A stretch of DNA of 64,000 nucleotides from Rhizobium sp. CC-YZS058. GTDB lineage: Bacteria; Pseudomonadota; Alphaproteobacteria; Rhizobiales; Rhizobiaceae. Within the stretch, counting starts at the first letter, position 1; every line of letters begins with the position of its first letter. The position numbers and the translations under genes were made by a program. Positions 1 to 7,661 of this stretch are shown piece by piece. The notes beneath the pieces were generated by a model that was not told the origin of the DNA, did no database searches, and saw only the letters and a program-made list of their open reading frames with translations. The stretch lies in contig NZ_JAYESJ010000001.1 in assembly GCF_034720595.1 (NCBI RefSeq), positions 1,328,001 through 1,392,000 on the forward strand, read 5' to 3'.

Positions 1-272
1 GGCGCGCATTCGACCGCCCGCAGCGCCCCCATGCTCGCCGCTCCAAGGACGGGCACGCCACGCGACAGGGCCAGCAGGATCTCCTTGTGCCAGACGGGCC
101 GGACATGCTCGAAGATCCCATCGATCAGACCGATCGCCGCGGCGCCCTCCTCGAGCGCACGGCGCAGGTCGCCGCGCTGTGCCGGTGGTCGGATCTCGAT
201 ATCCTCAGCCCCCATCGCGCGGACGATGGCCGCAGCATCCGGCAGGCTGGGACCGACGAAGACGACCTTCAT
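1..272 (-). CDS. TfuA-like protein (C-terminus beyond window edge)
   Basis: This is the first 90 codons of a TfuA-like core-domain protein; the rest lies to the left of the window. The visible part begins MKVVFVGPSLP and carries RPPAQRGDL, a LIDGIF segment, VWHKEIL and GAASMGALRAVE, which together are diagnostic of the family. TfuA proteins partner YcaO enzymes and are needed for backbone thioamidation in thioamitide-type peptides and in McrA of methanogens; the founding member is from the trifolitoxin locus of Rhizobium. The start codon overlaps the stop of the ycaO gene by four bases (ATGA), so the two are translationally coupled. Family identity is secure; the role here is inferred from context. 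Confidence 0.9.
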   Translation of the reverse strand, partial: MKVVFVGPSLPDAAAIVRAMGAEDIEIRPPAQRGDLRRALEEGAAAIGLIDGIFEHVRPVWHKEILLALSRGVPVLGAASMGALRAVECA

Positions 273-1450
273 CCCAGCACCCGTCGGAGCGCGCGCGGAC
301 CGAACCGCTGGCGCTGGGCGCCTGGCGGGTTTTCAAGCCCGGGAACGATGAGCTTGCCGACGGCGATCGGCAGACGCCCGTCGTCGAGGCGCAGCGCATA
401 GGCCTCCGAAAGCCCGGCACTTGCCAGGCGCGCAAGCAGCAGAGGCAGGCGCTCGTTCGGCTCCGGGAGCGCGCCAGTGGAGCCGGGTCGGTGGAGGGGA
501 TCGACCGGCGCGCGCAGGACCTTGCAGAGGTCCTCCGGGGCCGGGTCAGTGAAGAAGGCGGCGGGGACGTCGTCGCGCGCACCGCCGATGAAGGTGAGGC
601 GCGATTGTGCGGCCTCCGTGATGGCGCGGGCGGCGGCCCCGGCAGCGGTAAAGTGCGCGCCGCTGCCAAGCGTGAGATCGACATGCCGGACCGCGCCCCC
701 TGCAAGCACGGCGGCAGGGGCGATCAACGCCATGAAGCAGGGGAGGTTCAGGTCGGAGGAGATGTCGAACAGGCGGATGATGAGCCCCGCGCGCTCGATT
801 CGCTGAACGAGATCGTCGATGGTCGGGGTGGCAAGGCAGGCCGGATCGATCGCCGGCGGCCGGCGGGTGGGCGGCGTCACGTGCCACAGCGTCAGCGCAT
901 CGCGCTCCACCCGTTCCAGTAGGCCGTGCAACACCGCTTCGTCCCACGTATTGCCGGAAGCCAGCCCGTCGGAGGAGCGCCAATAGCGCGGCTTCAGCTG
1001 CGTCCGGTCGAGATGAACGGCATCGAAGGGGAGGTGGACCGTGTGGCCTGAAAGAAGATTCTCGGCCGGGGTCCAGTCGATGACCTCGTCCGGTGCAACC
1101 GGCTCGGCCCGAGGGCTGAGAAGCGTCTCCAGCGGATCGACGGATCCGCCATCCGCCTCGATGTCCCGGCTTGAGGCGGAGCGCCGGACGCAGGAGGGGC
1201 TGGACGCGATGACGCGCTCGACCGCCTCCATGACCGCGGAGGCCTGCGCGTCCTCATCGGTCAGGCCCTTGCCCTGGGCAATGGCGATGGCGCGCGCATT
1301 GGGAGTGACCGCGAACCAGACGGGAATGCCGACTCGATCAAGGCCGGTCTGCGACCCGACGCGTGTGATGCCAAGCGCAGGCAGATGCGGCGTGATCAGC
1401 GCGAGGGTTTCGGCGGGCGCGCGTGACCGGTAGGACCCCGCCGTCGTCAT
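269..1450 (-). CDS. YcaO-family cyclodehydratase/thioamide synthase
   Basis: A 393-aa YcaO-domain protein. YcaO enzymes use ATP to activate a peptide backbone amide, giving azolines or, with TfuA and a sulfur donor, thioamides. The ATP/Mg-binding signature is visible at about residues 71-79 (SAVMEAVER, an S-x3-E-x2-E pattern), with a second acidic helix near residue 190 (LLERVERDAL) and the conserved KLIVPGLE near the C-terminus. It ends RRVLG, without the C-terminal PxPxP motif of classical azoline-forming YcaOs. No E1-like or ocin-ThiF partner gene is adjacent; the partner is the coupled TfuA gene. It is third of four collinear genes after a SARP regulator and a 70-aa peptide, which suggests that the peptide is the substrate. 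Confidence 0.9.
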   Translation of the reverse strand: MTTAGSYRSRAPAETLALITPHLPALGITRVGSQTGLDRVGIPVWFAVTPNARAIAIAQGKGLTDEDAQASAVMEAVERVIASSPSCVRRSASSRDIEADGGSVDPLETLLSPRAEPVAPDEVIDWTPAENLLSGHTVHLPFDAVHLDRTQLKPRYWRSSDGLASGNTWDEAVLHGLLERVERDALTLWHVTPPTRRPPAIDPACLATPTIDDLVQRIERAGLIIRLFDISSDLNLPCFMALIAPAAVLAGGAVRHVDLTLGSGAHFTAAGAAARAITEAAQSRLTFIGGARDDVPAAFFTDPAPEDLCKVLRAPVDPLHRPGSTGALPEPNERLPLLLARLASAGLSEAYALRLDDGRLPIAVGKLIVPGLENPPGAQRQRFGPRALRRVLG

Positions 1451-1484
1451 GGGTCGATGACGGCGGGACCGGTTTCAGGGCCGC

Positions 1485-1501
1485 AAGGCCTCATCGGCCT
1501 T
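1485..1501 (-). promoter_or_regulatory. Short hairpin straddling the peptide stop codon
   Basis: AAGGCC and GGCCTT form a 6-bp stem around a 5-nt loop that contains the TGA of the 70-aa peptide gene, 35 nt before the ycaO start. There is no T-tract, so it is not a classical terminator. Stem-loops between precursor and enzyme genes often set the precursor:enzyme ratio in RiPP operons; that role here is only inferred. Confidence 0.3.
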
Positions 1502-1703
1502 CATAATGGCCGGCGGCAGCTTCGGAGGCCGAGGAGATCGCGACCGCAAAGTCGACGCCCTTCGTCACCAGCCCGCTGCGCGGGGTGCCGGAAGCAAGCG
1601 CCCCGGCGGACTTGTCCTTGAACGGAGTGACCGTGCCGGCGCCGAGATCGGCGATCCACAGTCCGTCTTCGCCTTCTATTCCAAGAATTACAACCTGAGC
1701 CAT
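1491..1703 (-). CDS. 70-aa peptide, candidate RiPP precursor
   Basis: A 70-aa reading frame between the SARP regulator (14-bp gap) and ycaO (40-bp gap), all on one strand. The start MAQVVILGIEGEDG is preceded by a good Shine-Dalgarno sequence (AAGGGG, about 8 nt upstream), which argues for real translation; longer in-frame starts would run into the regulator gene. The N-terminal 30 residues are hydrophobic and acidic, like a leader. The C-terminal 40 residues are rich in Gly, Ala, Ser, Thr and Val and end in AGHYEGR. There is no Cys, so thiazoline or lanthionine chemistry is excluded, but backbone thioamidation by YcaO-TfuA is possible. I do not recognise the family. It could instead be a small accessory protein; the precursor role is inferred from position. 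Confidence 0.75.
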   Translation of the reverse strand: MAQVVILGIEGEDGLWIADLGAGTVTPFKDKSAGALASGTPRSGLVTKGVDFAVAISSASEAAAGHYEGR

Positions 1704-1717
1704 GTCATTCCCCTTGT

Positions 1718-3793
1718 CTAGAAACCGGCTTTCCGCAAGCCTTCGCGATAGAGTTCGCGCTGCCAACTTTCCCGGTTGGGAACGACCTCGAGCCAGCGCT
1801 CCAACTCGAAGTCGGGATGTTCACGCAAGACACGCTGCTTATATACACGCGCTTGCCGTGCATTGCCAAGCATTCCCCAACTCGCGGCAGCCAATCTGTC
1901 GGCCGGTTTCGGGTTTTCCATGCGTTTGATATAGGCGAGCGCGGCTTCGAACCGGCCGAGGAAGTAGCAGGCCCCGGCAGCGGTCCAGAGATAGCTGTCC
2001 GGGCAGAGCGGATTGAGGTCGATGGCGCGGGTGATCTTGTCCAAGGCGGCCTGCGGCCGCGCGCCATGCACCAGCGTATCGGCATGACTGTAAAGCACGT
2101 CGGCATAGTGCGGGCTGATCTTCTCGGCCGTGTCGAGCGCCTCCAGGCTTTCGTCCAGCCGGCCGCGATAGAGTTCGACGACGCCGAGCTCGCGATAGGC
2201 GGAGGCGAGCGCCGGGTTCTCGCGCACGGCCCGCAATGCCTGGCGCTCCGCGGTCAGCAGCAGGTCCTTGTCGCCGCGGGCGGTCAGCAGCCATTCGGTC
2301 ATCAGCGCGCGGGCCATGCCGGCCATGGCCGGCGCGAAGCCGGCGTCGAGCTGCAGCGTCTCGCGCATCATCCGCCGGGCCTTGCGGATATCCTTGAGCT
2401 CGAGGCTCGAGAGAAACTGCGTGCCGCGCAGGAAGGCGACATAGGCATCGGGGCGACGCTGATAATCGAGATGATTGGCGCTGCTGGCTTCCATGCGGTC
2501 GGCGGTGGAGCGGGTGATGGCCCGGGCGATCTCGACACGCTGGGTCGCAAGATTGTCGACGGTCAGCGGGAAGCGGGCTGCCCAGATGATCTCGTCGCCG
2601 GGAACGAAGACGAGTTGGGCGAAGACGCTGTCATGCGAACGGCGGGTGTCGAGCGTGTAGGTGACCCCGTGTCGCTCCAGCAGCGCGGCCTTGTCGCCCG
2701 AGGCGCGGTAGCGCTCTGCCGTGAAGGGCGCGACGACCGAGACGCTGCGCAGCGAGCAGAGGCCGATGGTGATGTCTTCGATCAAGGCATTGACGAGGGC
2801 ACCTGCCTGACGGGATTCACGCGCCTGATCCGGTGGCAGCAGGGCAAGGCGCGGCAGAACCGGCCGTGGCGGCTCTAGAGCGACGTCGTCGCCCCGCTCG
2901 GCGCGGGTCCGTTGTTCGTCGGAGAAGCTGCGGTTGTCCTGGCGGGCCGCGAATCCGGTCCATTCGGCCGGCGGCGGGGAGGGGCTGAGGCCGGGATAGG
3001 TGAAGGGCGAGGCGCTGGAGGGCGGCGTGATGAGGCTTCGGCCAGGGACAGGCTTTGCGTCAGGCAGCGCCGAACCATCGGTCGCTTTGCCGAGGACGGG
3101 CGGGACGTTGGCATCCCTGCCAGGGGACGCCGAGAAAAGCGACAGTGCCGACCGGACTGGGCTGCCGGCGGGGCGGGCGGCGGCGGACAGGCCTTGCAGC
3201 GCCTGGCGTACCTCCTCGTCGGCCGGGTCATGCACGAGAAGGGGAACGGCCGCGGCCTGCAGGGCCTCATCGCCTGCCGCGCCGCGATGGGCGGTCAGGC
3301 ACTGAAAGAAGCAGGTGCGCAGCAGCAGAAGATGAGTCGTGCGGACGCCGGTGATCCAGTGCTCGATCGCCGGCTCGTGGCGAAGATCGCGATCGAGGAA
3401 GCCGCGCGAAACTGCCCCGGTCAACCAGGCGAGCCGAGCCACCGGCCGGTCTGCCGTCGGCATCAGGTCGAGGTCGCAGGACAACATGGCCGCGTTGCGC
3501 CGAAGGCGGGCGCCCTCCGCGATGACGACTGGGGTCTCGCCGAGTGCCAGCCGCATGCGGCGAAGCGCCGAGCGCAGATTGGTATCGGCCGCTTCGTCCT
3601 GGGCATTCGGCCAGAGAAGATTGGCGAGGTCCCGCCGATGGCGGGCGCCGTCGGGCTGTGTGCAGAGAAAGGCGAGGAGCAGAAGAACCTTGTCGGGGCA
3701 GCTGACCGCTGCCCCGCTTGCGTTCCTAAGCGTCAGTTCCCCGAGCGTGATCAGCCTGAAGCTCATCGCCGCCGGCTCTGCGACGCTGGTCAT
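1718..3793 (-). CDS. SARP-type winged-helix regulator with TPR repeats
   Basis: A 691-aa regulator. The N-terminal 95 residues are an OmpR/SARP-like winged helix (LTLRNASGAAV, then RRDLANLLWPNAQDE and LRSALRRMRLALGE), followed by a BTAD-like segment (HDPADEEVRQALQGL), a low-complexity Pro/Ser linker (about residues 210-300), a TolB-like cyclase-associated domain (about 315-425) and TPR repeats to the C-terminus. SARP proteins activate secondary-metabolite and peptide clusters. The start is set by GGGAGGAG 9 nt upstream, so the gene overlaps the XRE gene by 68 nt; a later Met at 3766 lacks a ribosome site. Its position directly before the peptide-ycaO-tfuA genes suggests that it controls them. 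Confidence 0.85.
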   Translation of the reverse strand: MTSVAEPAAMSFRLITLGELTLRNASGAAVSCPDKVLLLLAFLCTQPDGARHRRDLANLLWPNAQDEAADTNLRSALRRMRLALGETPVVIAEGARLRRNAAMLSCDLDLMPTADRPVARLAWLTGAVSRGFLDRDLRHEPAIEHWITGVRTTHLLLLRTCFFQCLTAHRGAAGDEALQAAAVPLLVHDPADEEVRQALQGLSAAARPAGSPVRSALSLFSASPGRDANVPPVLGKATDGSALPDAKPVPGRSLITPPSSASPFTYPGLSPSPPPAEWTGFAARQDNRSFSDEQRTRAERGDDVALEPPRPVLPRLALLPPDQARESRQAGALVNALIEDITIGLCSLRSVSVVAPFTAERYRASGDKAALLERHGVTYTLDTRRSHDSVFAQLVFVPGDEIIWAARFPLTVDNLATQRVEIARAITRSTADRMEASSANHLDYQRRPDAYVAFLRGTQFLSSLELKDIRKARRMMRETLQLDAGFAPAMAGMARALMTEWLLTARGDKDLLLTAERQALRAVRENPALASAYRELGVVELYRGRLDESLEALDTAEKISPHYADVLYSHADTLVHGARPQAALDKITRAIDLNPLCPDSYLWTAAGACYFLGRFEAALAYIKRMENPKPADRLAAASWGMLGNARQARVYKQRVLREHPDFELERWLEVVPNRESWQRELYREGLRKAGF

Positions 3794-4193
3794 CTTCGGC
3801 TCCTCCCATGCTGCCGGCGAGCGACTTGGTCAGCGCGACGATCGACTGGCGGACTTTCGTATCGGTGATGGCGAAGAAGGCGCGGTTGAGTTCCATGCCT
3901 TCCTTGGTGCTGACAAATCCTGCAACATCCTGCGCTTCGCCCAGGCCGCCTTCCTTCTCCGGCTCGCCGCCATTTTCGAAGAAGAAGCTGATCGGCACCT
4001 TCAGGACGTCGGCAATATGCTGAAGGCGGCTGGCGCCGACGCGATTGGCGCCCTTCTCGTATTTCTGGACCTGCTGAAATGTAACGCCCAGCTGTTCGGC
4101 AAGCTTCGTCTGGCTCATGCCGAGCATCAGGCGGCGAAGGCGGATGCGAGAACCGACATAGACGTCGATCGGATTACCGGGAATGAGTGGCAT
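3726..4193 (-). CDS. XRE-family HTH regulator, PraR-like
   Basis: A 155-aa cytoplasmic DNA-binding protein. Residues 13-67 form a Cro/C1-type helix-turn-helix (GSRIRLRRLMLGMSQTKLAE, then VTFQQVQKYEKGANRV), followed by ISFFFE. This arrangement is typical of the rhizobial PraR/SinR-like group that governs quorum-linked and surface traits. Residues 100-130 are a helical segment; the last 25 residues are charged and lie in the overlap with the SARP gene. It heads the RiPP-like operon, and GAGG lies about 8 nt before the start. Autoregulation and control of the downstream genes are plausible but not shown. Specific assignment to PraR is uncertain. Confidence 0.85.
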   Translation of the reverse strand: MPLIPGNPIDVYVGSRIRLRRLMLGMSQTKLAEQLGVTFQQVQKYEKGANRVGASRLQHIADVLKVPISFFFENGGEPEKEGGLGEAQDVAGFVSTKEGMELNRAFFAITDTKVRQSIVALTKSLAGSMGGAEDDQRRRAGGDELQADHARGTDA

Positions 4194-4816
4194 AGGGGCC
4201 TCTGTAGGGTTCTGTCAGAACGCAGTGAATGATGCTGGAGCGGATTGACTTATGCAACCGGACCTCATCTGTTCGACACGTCCTCAGACTAGTTATTTTT
4301 GCTAGTGCTGAAATTCTGGTAAGTGTCTACGTACATTATCGCCCATCGTAAATGGGCTTATGCCTCCACCGTATCATTATTTTCAGTATATGCGCAATTT
4401 TGCACGCTGCGTCCTGACGTTGCACAAACGGACCATGATGTCAAAGGTCTGAGCGCCGAAGATCGCAAAGTGGTAAAACAGCGCTGACCAATTCGCGTTC
4501 AGTACGCGGTTCAACCTGTCGATACAGTGTCAGGGTTGCGGAAAAGCCGGTTGGATCGCTGAGTGCTGCCGGCGCCGCGGTCGCTCCGCCGTAGATTCGT
4601 TCGTGTTCAATTACGCTTCAAGGCCGAACGCAGGGGGAGGGGAATAAGAAGCAAGGACGAACAAACGTCTGGTCTCGGCCGATCAGACTTCTCCCGTGCC
4701 ATCACGAGGGGACGAGAGGCAGAGCGGGCCGGCCTTTCCTGACGCCGGATGTCGATCGGGGCCGACAGGCCTGGCGTTGGGCGGCCTGCCGATGCCAGCC
4801 GCCATGGGGAAGGGGA
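4194..4816. other. Gene-free, AT-richer upstream region
   Basis: These 620 bases upstream of the XRE gene contain no convincing gene. The part from about 4290 to 4420 is clearly lower in GC than its surroundings. It holds two inverted repeats: ACTAG and CTAGT around an AT-rich spacer (about 4289-4307), and GCCCAT-CGTAA-ATGGGC (4341-4357). This is the likely promoter and operator region of the XRE-SARP-RiPP operon. I cannot assign a specific promoter or regulator. Confidence 0.5.
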
Positions 4817-4999
4817 TCAGTGGCTGGTCCGCTCGCGCGCTTCGCGAATGGCGGCGAGGATCTTTTCGCCCGGCTTGGCGGAGAGGGCCGCCACGCGAAC
4901 CCGCATTTCCTCACGCGCGGCTTCAGCCCGCCGGCGCGATGCTTCGCCCTGGGCCAGAAGCATGCGCACGCTCTCGCGAATTTCGATCTGCTCTTCCAT
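4817..4999 (-). CDS. Small charged helical protein, unknown
   Basis: A 60-aa reading frame starting MEEQIEIRESV, almost entirely predicted alpha-helix and rich in Glu, Arg and Ala (EASRRRAEAAREEMRVRVAA). AGTGAGG lies about 6 nt upstream of the ATG, a fair ribosome site. The composition resembles many small rhizobial coiled-coil proteins with no known role. It is isolated, with no operon partner. It may be a genuine small gene; a chance frame in GC-rich DNA is the alternative. Confidence 0.45.
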   Translation of the reverse strand: MEEQIEIRESVRMLLAQGEASRRRAEAAREEMRVRVAALSAKPGEKILAAIREARERTSH

Positions 5000-5327
5000 C
5001 TCGACCTCACTGCTTGACCGTCAGCCGGCGGATCGATGCCGCCGTTCGGCCCTTGCCATCCATTCCTCGGATGCCGTCAAAGGCTTGGAAGACCGAATCG
5101 CCCCCGGAACCGGGGCAGGGAACTTGTGCCGGGGGCGTTCGATCTGTTCCCTATATGTTCTCTTATCCACAGCTTGTCAACAGGCTGGCCACCGTGGCAT
5201 TGCCGGAATTGGGCATGCGCCGTGAGGTTGTAACCTGCTGTCAACCAAACGCGGCAATCTTGTGGCTGCGGTAGGGAACCGGAAAGAACCGAGCCTCTAT
5301 GGTCGCATTCGAAACCGGAACGTCATC
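5000..5327. other. Gene-free stretch with one DnaA-box-like 9-mer
   Basis: No gene is evident in these 328 bases between the small ORF and the GGDEF gene. TTATCCACA, the consensus DnaA box, occurs once at 5163-5171 in a slightly AT-richer patch. There is no cluster of boxes, no AT-rich unwinding element and no replication gene nearby, so it is not an origin. The promoter of the downstream GGDEF gene should lie here. Confidence 0.4.
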
Positions 5328-6545
5328 ATGCAGTTGAGTCTCTTCACACTCTATACGATCGGCCTCGGAACGCTGGCCGTGGCCGCCGTGATGACGATCT
5401 GGGAACGCCACTTCAATTCCGAGCGCGCACGCGAGCTGACCTTCTGGACCATCGGCTATGCGATCATGGGGCTTGGGTGTGCGCTGCTTCTCGGCAGGCC
5501 CACCTTGCCCATGGTCGTCAGCCAGGGCGTGACCAATATCCTCATCGTCAGCGGTTATCTGCTGCTGCTGGCGGGCGCCATGCCGTTTGTGGGTGTGCGC
5601 CTGCCGCGGACCGTGCTGGTCATATCCTGTGTCGTCGGCGTGATCTGGCTCTTCGTCGGGCCGCTTCTCTCCTACGCGGCCTGGAGCGCGGTCGGCAGCT
5701 TCTTCATCGCCATCCCCTGCTTCACGCTGGCGCTGATGCTGGTCTTGAACGGCACGACCGGAACCACGCGCTCCTGGGTCCTGGCATCCGTCGTCTTCGG
5801 CCTGCACGGCATGGTCTATCTGGCGCGCGTCGTCGTCATCCCCTTCGCCTATTCGCTGAACCAGCAAGGCGTTCTCGACAGCGTCGCCCTGTTCACCATG
5901 TTCGAAGGCGTGCTCTTTTCCATGGCGGCGCCGATGGCGCTTCTTTCCCTGACCCGCGAGGAAAGCCGCCACCTGCTGCTCCGCGCCTCGCAGACGGATT
6001 TCCTCACCGGGCTCGACAATCGCCGCGCCTTCACGCAGCGCGCGACGCCCGTCATCGCCGCCCATTCGGCGGATGCGGGTTCCGCGCCCCTGCTCGTGCT
6101 CTTTGATCTCGACAATTTCAAACAGATCAACGACCGCTACGGCCATGAATCCGGCGACCAGGTGCTGACGATCTTCGCGCGCGTTGCAAAAGACGTCCTC
6201 AGTCAAGAGGACTGCGTCGCCCGCATGGGGGGCGAGGAGTTTGCGGCACTGCTCGTCGGCCGGGATCTCGCCACCGCCCAGCAGCTTCTCAGAACAATTG
6301 CCGCCCGCTTTACGGTGGAGGTTCTCGCCGAAACGGCCGTGACCCGCCATGTCACCTTCAGCGCCGGGCTGGTTGCTGTCGGCACCGACGATACGCTGCG
6401 CTCGCTGATGACCACGGCGGACCGGCTGCTCTACCGCGCCAAGCAGGCTGGCCGCAATCGCGTCGAAACGGAGCTCGACCCCCCGCTGCCCGGCGAAGAG
6501 GAAACCGAAGTTCCCGCCTATCCGGCAAGGGCCGCCACCGGCTGA
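5328..6545 (+). CDS. Membrane-anchored diguanylate cyclase (GGDEF)
   Basis: A 405-aa protein that should make c-di-GMP from two GTP. The N-terminal 215 residues hold about six hydrophobic segments, starting LFTLYTIGLGTLAVAAVMTI, and act as a membrane or sensor module. A GGDEF domain follows, with DFLTGLDNRRAF at its start and an intact GGEEF active site at residues 301-305. There is no EAL domain. An RxxD-type inhibitory site is not obvious. I chose MQLSLFTLY as start because the membrane helix begins there; an upstream in-frame ATG at 5262 would add 22 polar residues. It stands alone upstream of the thiamine operon. Confidence 0.9.
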   Translation: MQLSLFTLYTIGLGTLAVAAVMTIWERHFNSERARELTFWTIGYAIMGLGCALLLGRPTLPMVVSQGVTNILIVSGYLLLLAGAMPFVGVRLPRTVLVISCVVGVIWLFVGPLLSYAAWSAVGSFFIAIPCFTLALMLVLNGTTGTTRSWVLASVVFGLHGMVYLARVVVIPFAYSLNQQGVLDSVALFTMFEGVLFSMAAPMALLSLTREESRHLLLRASQTDFLTGLDNRRAFTQRATPVIAAHSADAGSAPLLVLFDLDNFKQINDRYGHESGDQVLTIFARVAKDVLSQEDCVARMGGEEFAALLVGRDLATAQQLLRTIAARFTVEVLAETAVTRHVTFSAGLVAVGTDDTLRSLMTTADRLLYRAKQAGRNRVETELDPPLPGEEETEVPAYPARAATG

Positions 6546-6658
6546 CGCTCGGATCAACAACACGAACGCCGTGCGGGAACGATCCGTGTGAGGCGACGCC
6601 GGAGCATCCGGTGGATGCCCGGTTGACATCATCGCCTTTTCCCGCCACTCCTTGGCTC

Positions 6659-6747
6659 TTCCGAGGGGAGCACCGGACGGTGCTGAGATGGGCGTGGAGC
6701 CTGGACCCTTGAACCTGATCCGGGTCATACCGGCGTAGGAACGGAAA
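6659..6747 (+). promoter_or_regulatory. TPP riboswitch (THI box)
   Basis: The conserved elements are present in order: closing stem TTCCG/CGGAA, CTGAGATGGGCG, ACCCTTGAACCTGATC, and GGGTCATACCGGCGTAGGAA. These match the THI-box consensus (CTGAGA, then ACCCTTTGAACCTGATCTGG, then ACCGGCGTAGGGAA). It lies about 140 nt upstream of thiX and should repress the salvage operon when thiamine pyrophosphate is bound. Because the next Shine-Dalgarno sequence is that of a short leader ORF at 6810-6814, translational control there is likely. Confidence 0.95.
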
Positions 6748-6821
6748 CAGGCGCTTCGGTGATGCACCTTCCCCCGTCTTCGCTTGCTCGGATCTCCATG
6801 ATGTGTGTCAGGAGATCGTTG

Positions 6822-6881
6822 ATGTGTGCTGCCGTCCCGCTTTTCGCCTTCCGCCGATCCCGCCGCCAGCCAGAGCGTTGA
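6822..6881 (+). CDS. Possible 19-codon leader ORF before thiX
   Basis: AGGAG at 6810-6814 sits 7 nt before an ATG that opens a 19-codon frame (MCAAVPLFAF..., ending TGA at 6879-6881). The stop is six bases before the thiX ATG and in the same frame. thiX itself has no comparable ribosome site, so its translation may be coupled to this leader. An equally possible reading is that the frame is the remnant of an older thiX N-terminus. Confidence 0.35.
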   Translation: MCAAVPLFAFRRSRRQPER

Positions 6882-6887
6882 TCCGCC

Positions 6888-7643
6888 ATGCAGGCGCGGC
6901 ATGCGGCGCTCGGCCTCCTCGGTGTCCTCGCTCTTTGGCAAGGAGCAGTCGCGGCAAGGCTGCTGCCCTCCTATGTGCTGCCGGCGCCCGCCGCGGTGGC
7001 GGCAACGCTGTGGCGGCAACGGGACTTCCTCCTCGACCAGACCGCGATCACGCTCGGCGAGATCGGGGCCGGGCTCGTGCTCGGCAGCCTGTTCGGTGCA
7101 GCGGTCGCCTTCGGGCTCGCCGCCTGTCCCCGGATCGGGCGCATTGCCTGGCCGATGCTCGTGGTGCTGCAGGCCTTTCCCGTCTTCGTGCTGGCGCCGA
7201 TCCTCGTTCTCTGGCTCGGCTTCGGCATGGCCTCCAAGGTGGCGATGACGCTGATCATCATCTTCTTCCCCGTCGCCTCCGCCTTTGCCGACGGGCTCAA
7301 CCGCACGCCGCCGGCCGTGCTCGATGCGGCGGCGCTGACGGCGGCAAGCCCGTTCCAGGTCTTGACCCGCCTGCGCGTGCCGCTGGCTCTGCCGAGCCTC
7401 GTCTCCGGCCTGCGGGTCGCCGCGCCGCTCGCCCCGCTCGGCGCCGTCGTCGGCGAATGGGTGGGCGCCTCCGGCGGCCTCGGCTTCGTCATGGTGCAGG
7501 CCAATGCGCGCATGCAGGCCGACATGGTCTTTGCCGCCATGGCGCTGCTGGCGCTCCTCTGCGTGGTCCTGCGCCTCGCCATCGACCGGCTGACCGCCGG
7601 TCTCGCCCCCTGGGCGCGCGAAACCCCACCCACATCCGACTGA
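6888..7643 (+). CDS. thiX: ABC permease for thiamine precursor (HMP)
   Basis: A 251-aa inner-membrane permease with about six transmembrane segments and the binding-protein-dependent permease loop (LDAAALTAASPFQVLTRLRV). It resembles ThiX of the rhizobial ThiXYZ system, which imports hydroxymethylpyrimidine or its precursors. An in-frame stop nine bases upstream of the ATG fixes the earliest start. It is the first full gene after the TPP riboswitch and is followed after 18 bp by the binding protein. No ATPase gene (thiZ) follows. A riboflavin or taurine-type permease would look similar, but the riboswitch settles the pathway. Confidence 0.85.
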   Translation: MQARHAALGLLGVLALWQGAVAARLLPSYVLPAPAAVAATLWRQRDFLLDQTAITLGEIGAGLVLGSLFGAAVAFGLAACPRIGRIAWPMLVVLQAFPVFVLAPILVLWLGFGMASKVAMTLIIIFFPVASAFADGLNRTPPAVLDAAALTAASPFQVLTRLRVPLALPSLVSGLRVAAPLAPLGAVVGEWVGASGGLGFVMVQANARMQADMVFAAMALLALLCVVLRLAIDRLTAGLAPWARETPPTSD

Positions 7644-7661
7644 CAGTTTTAGGAAAATTCG

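Noticed and set aside
1..272. Truncated tfuA as a pseudogene
   Set aside because: The frame is open to the window edge and motifs are intact; the truncation is an artefact of the window.
5163..5171. DnaA box suggesting an origin
   Set aside because: A single 9-mer without cluster, AT-rich unwinding region or replication genes.
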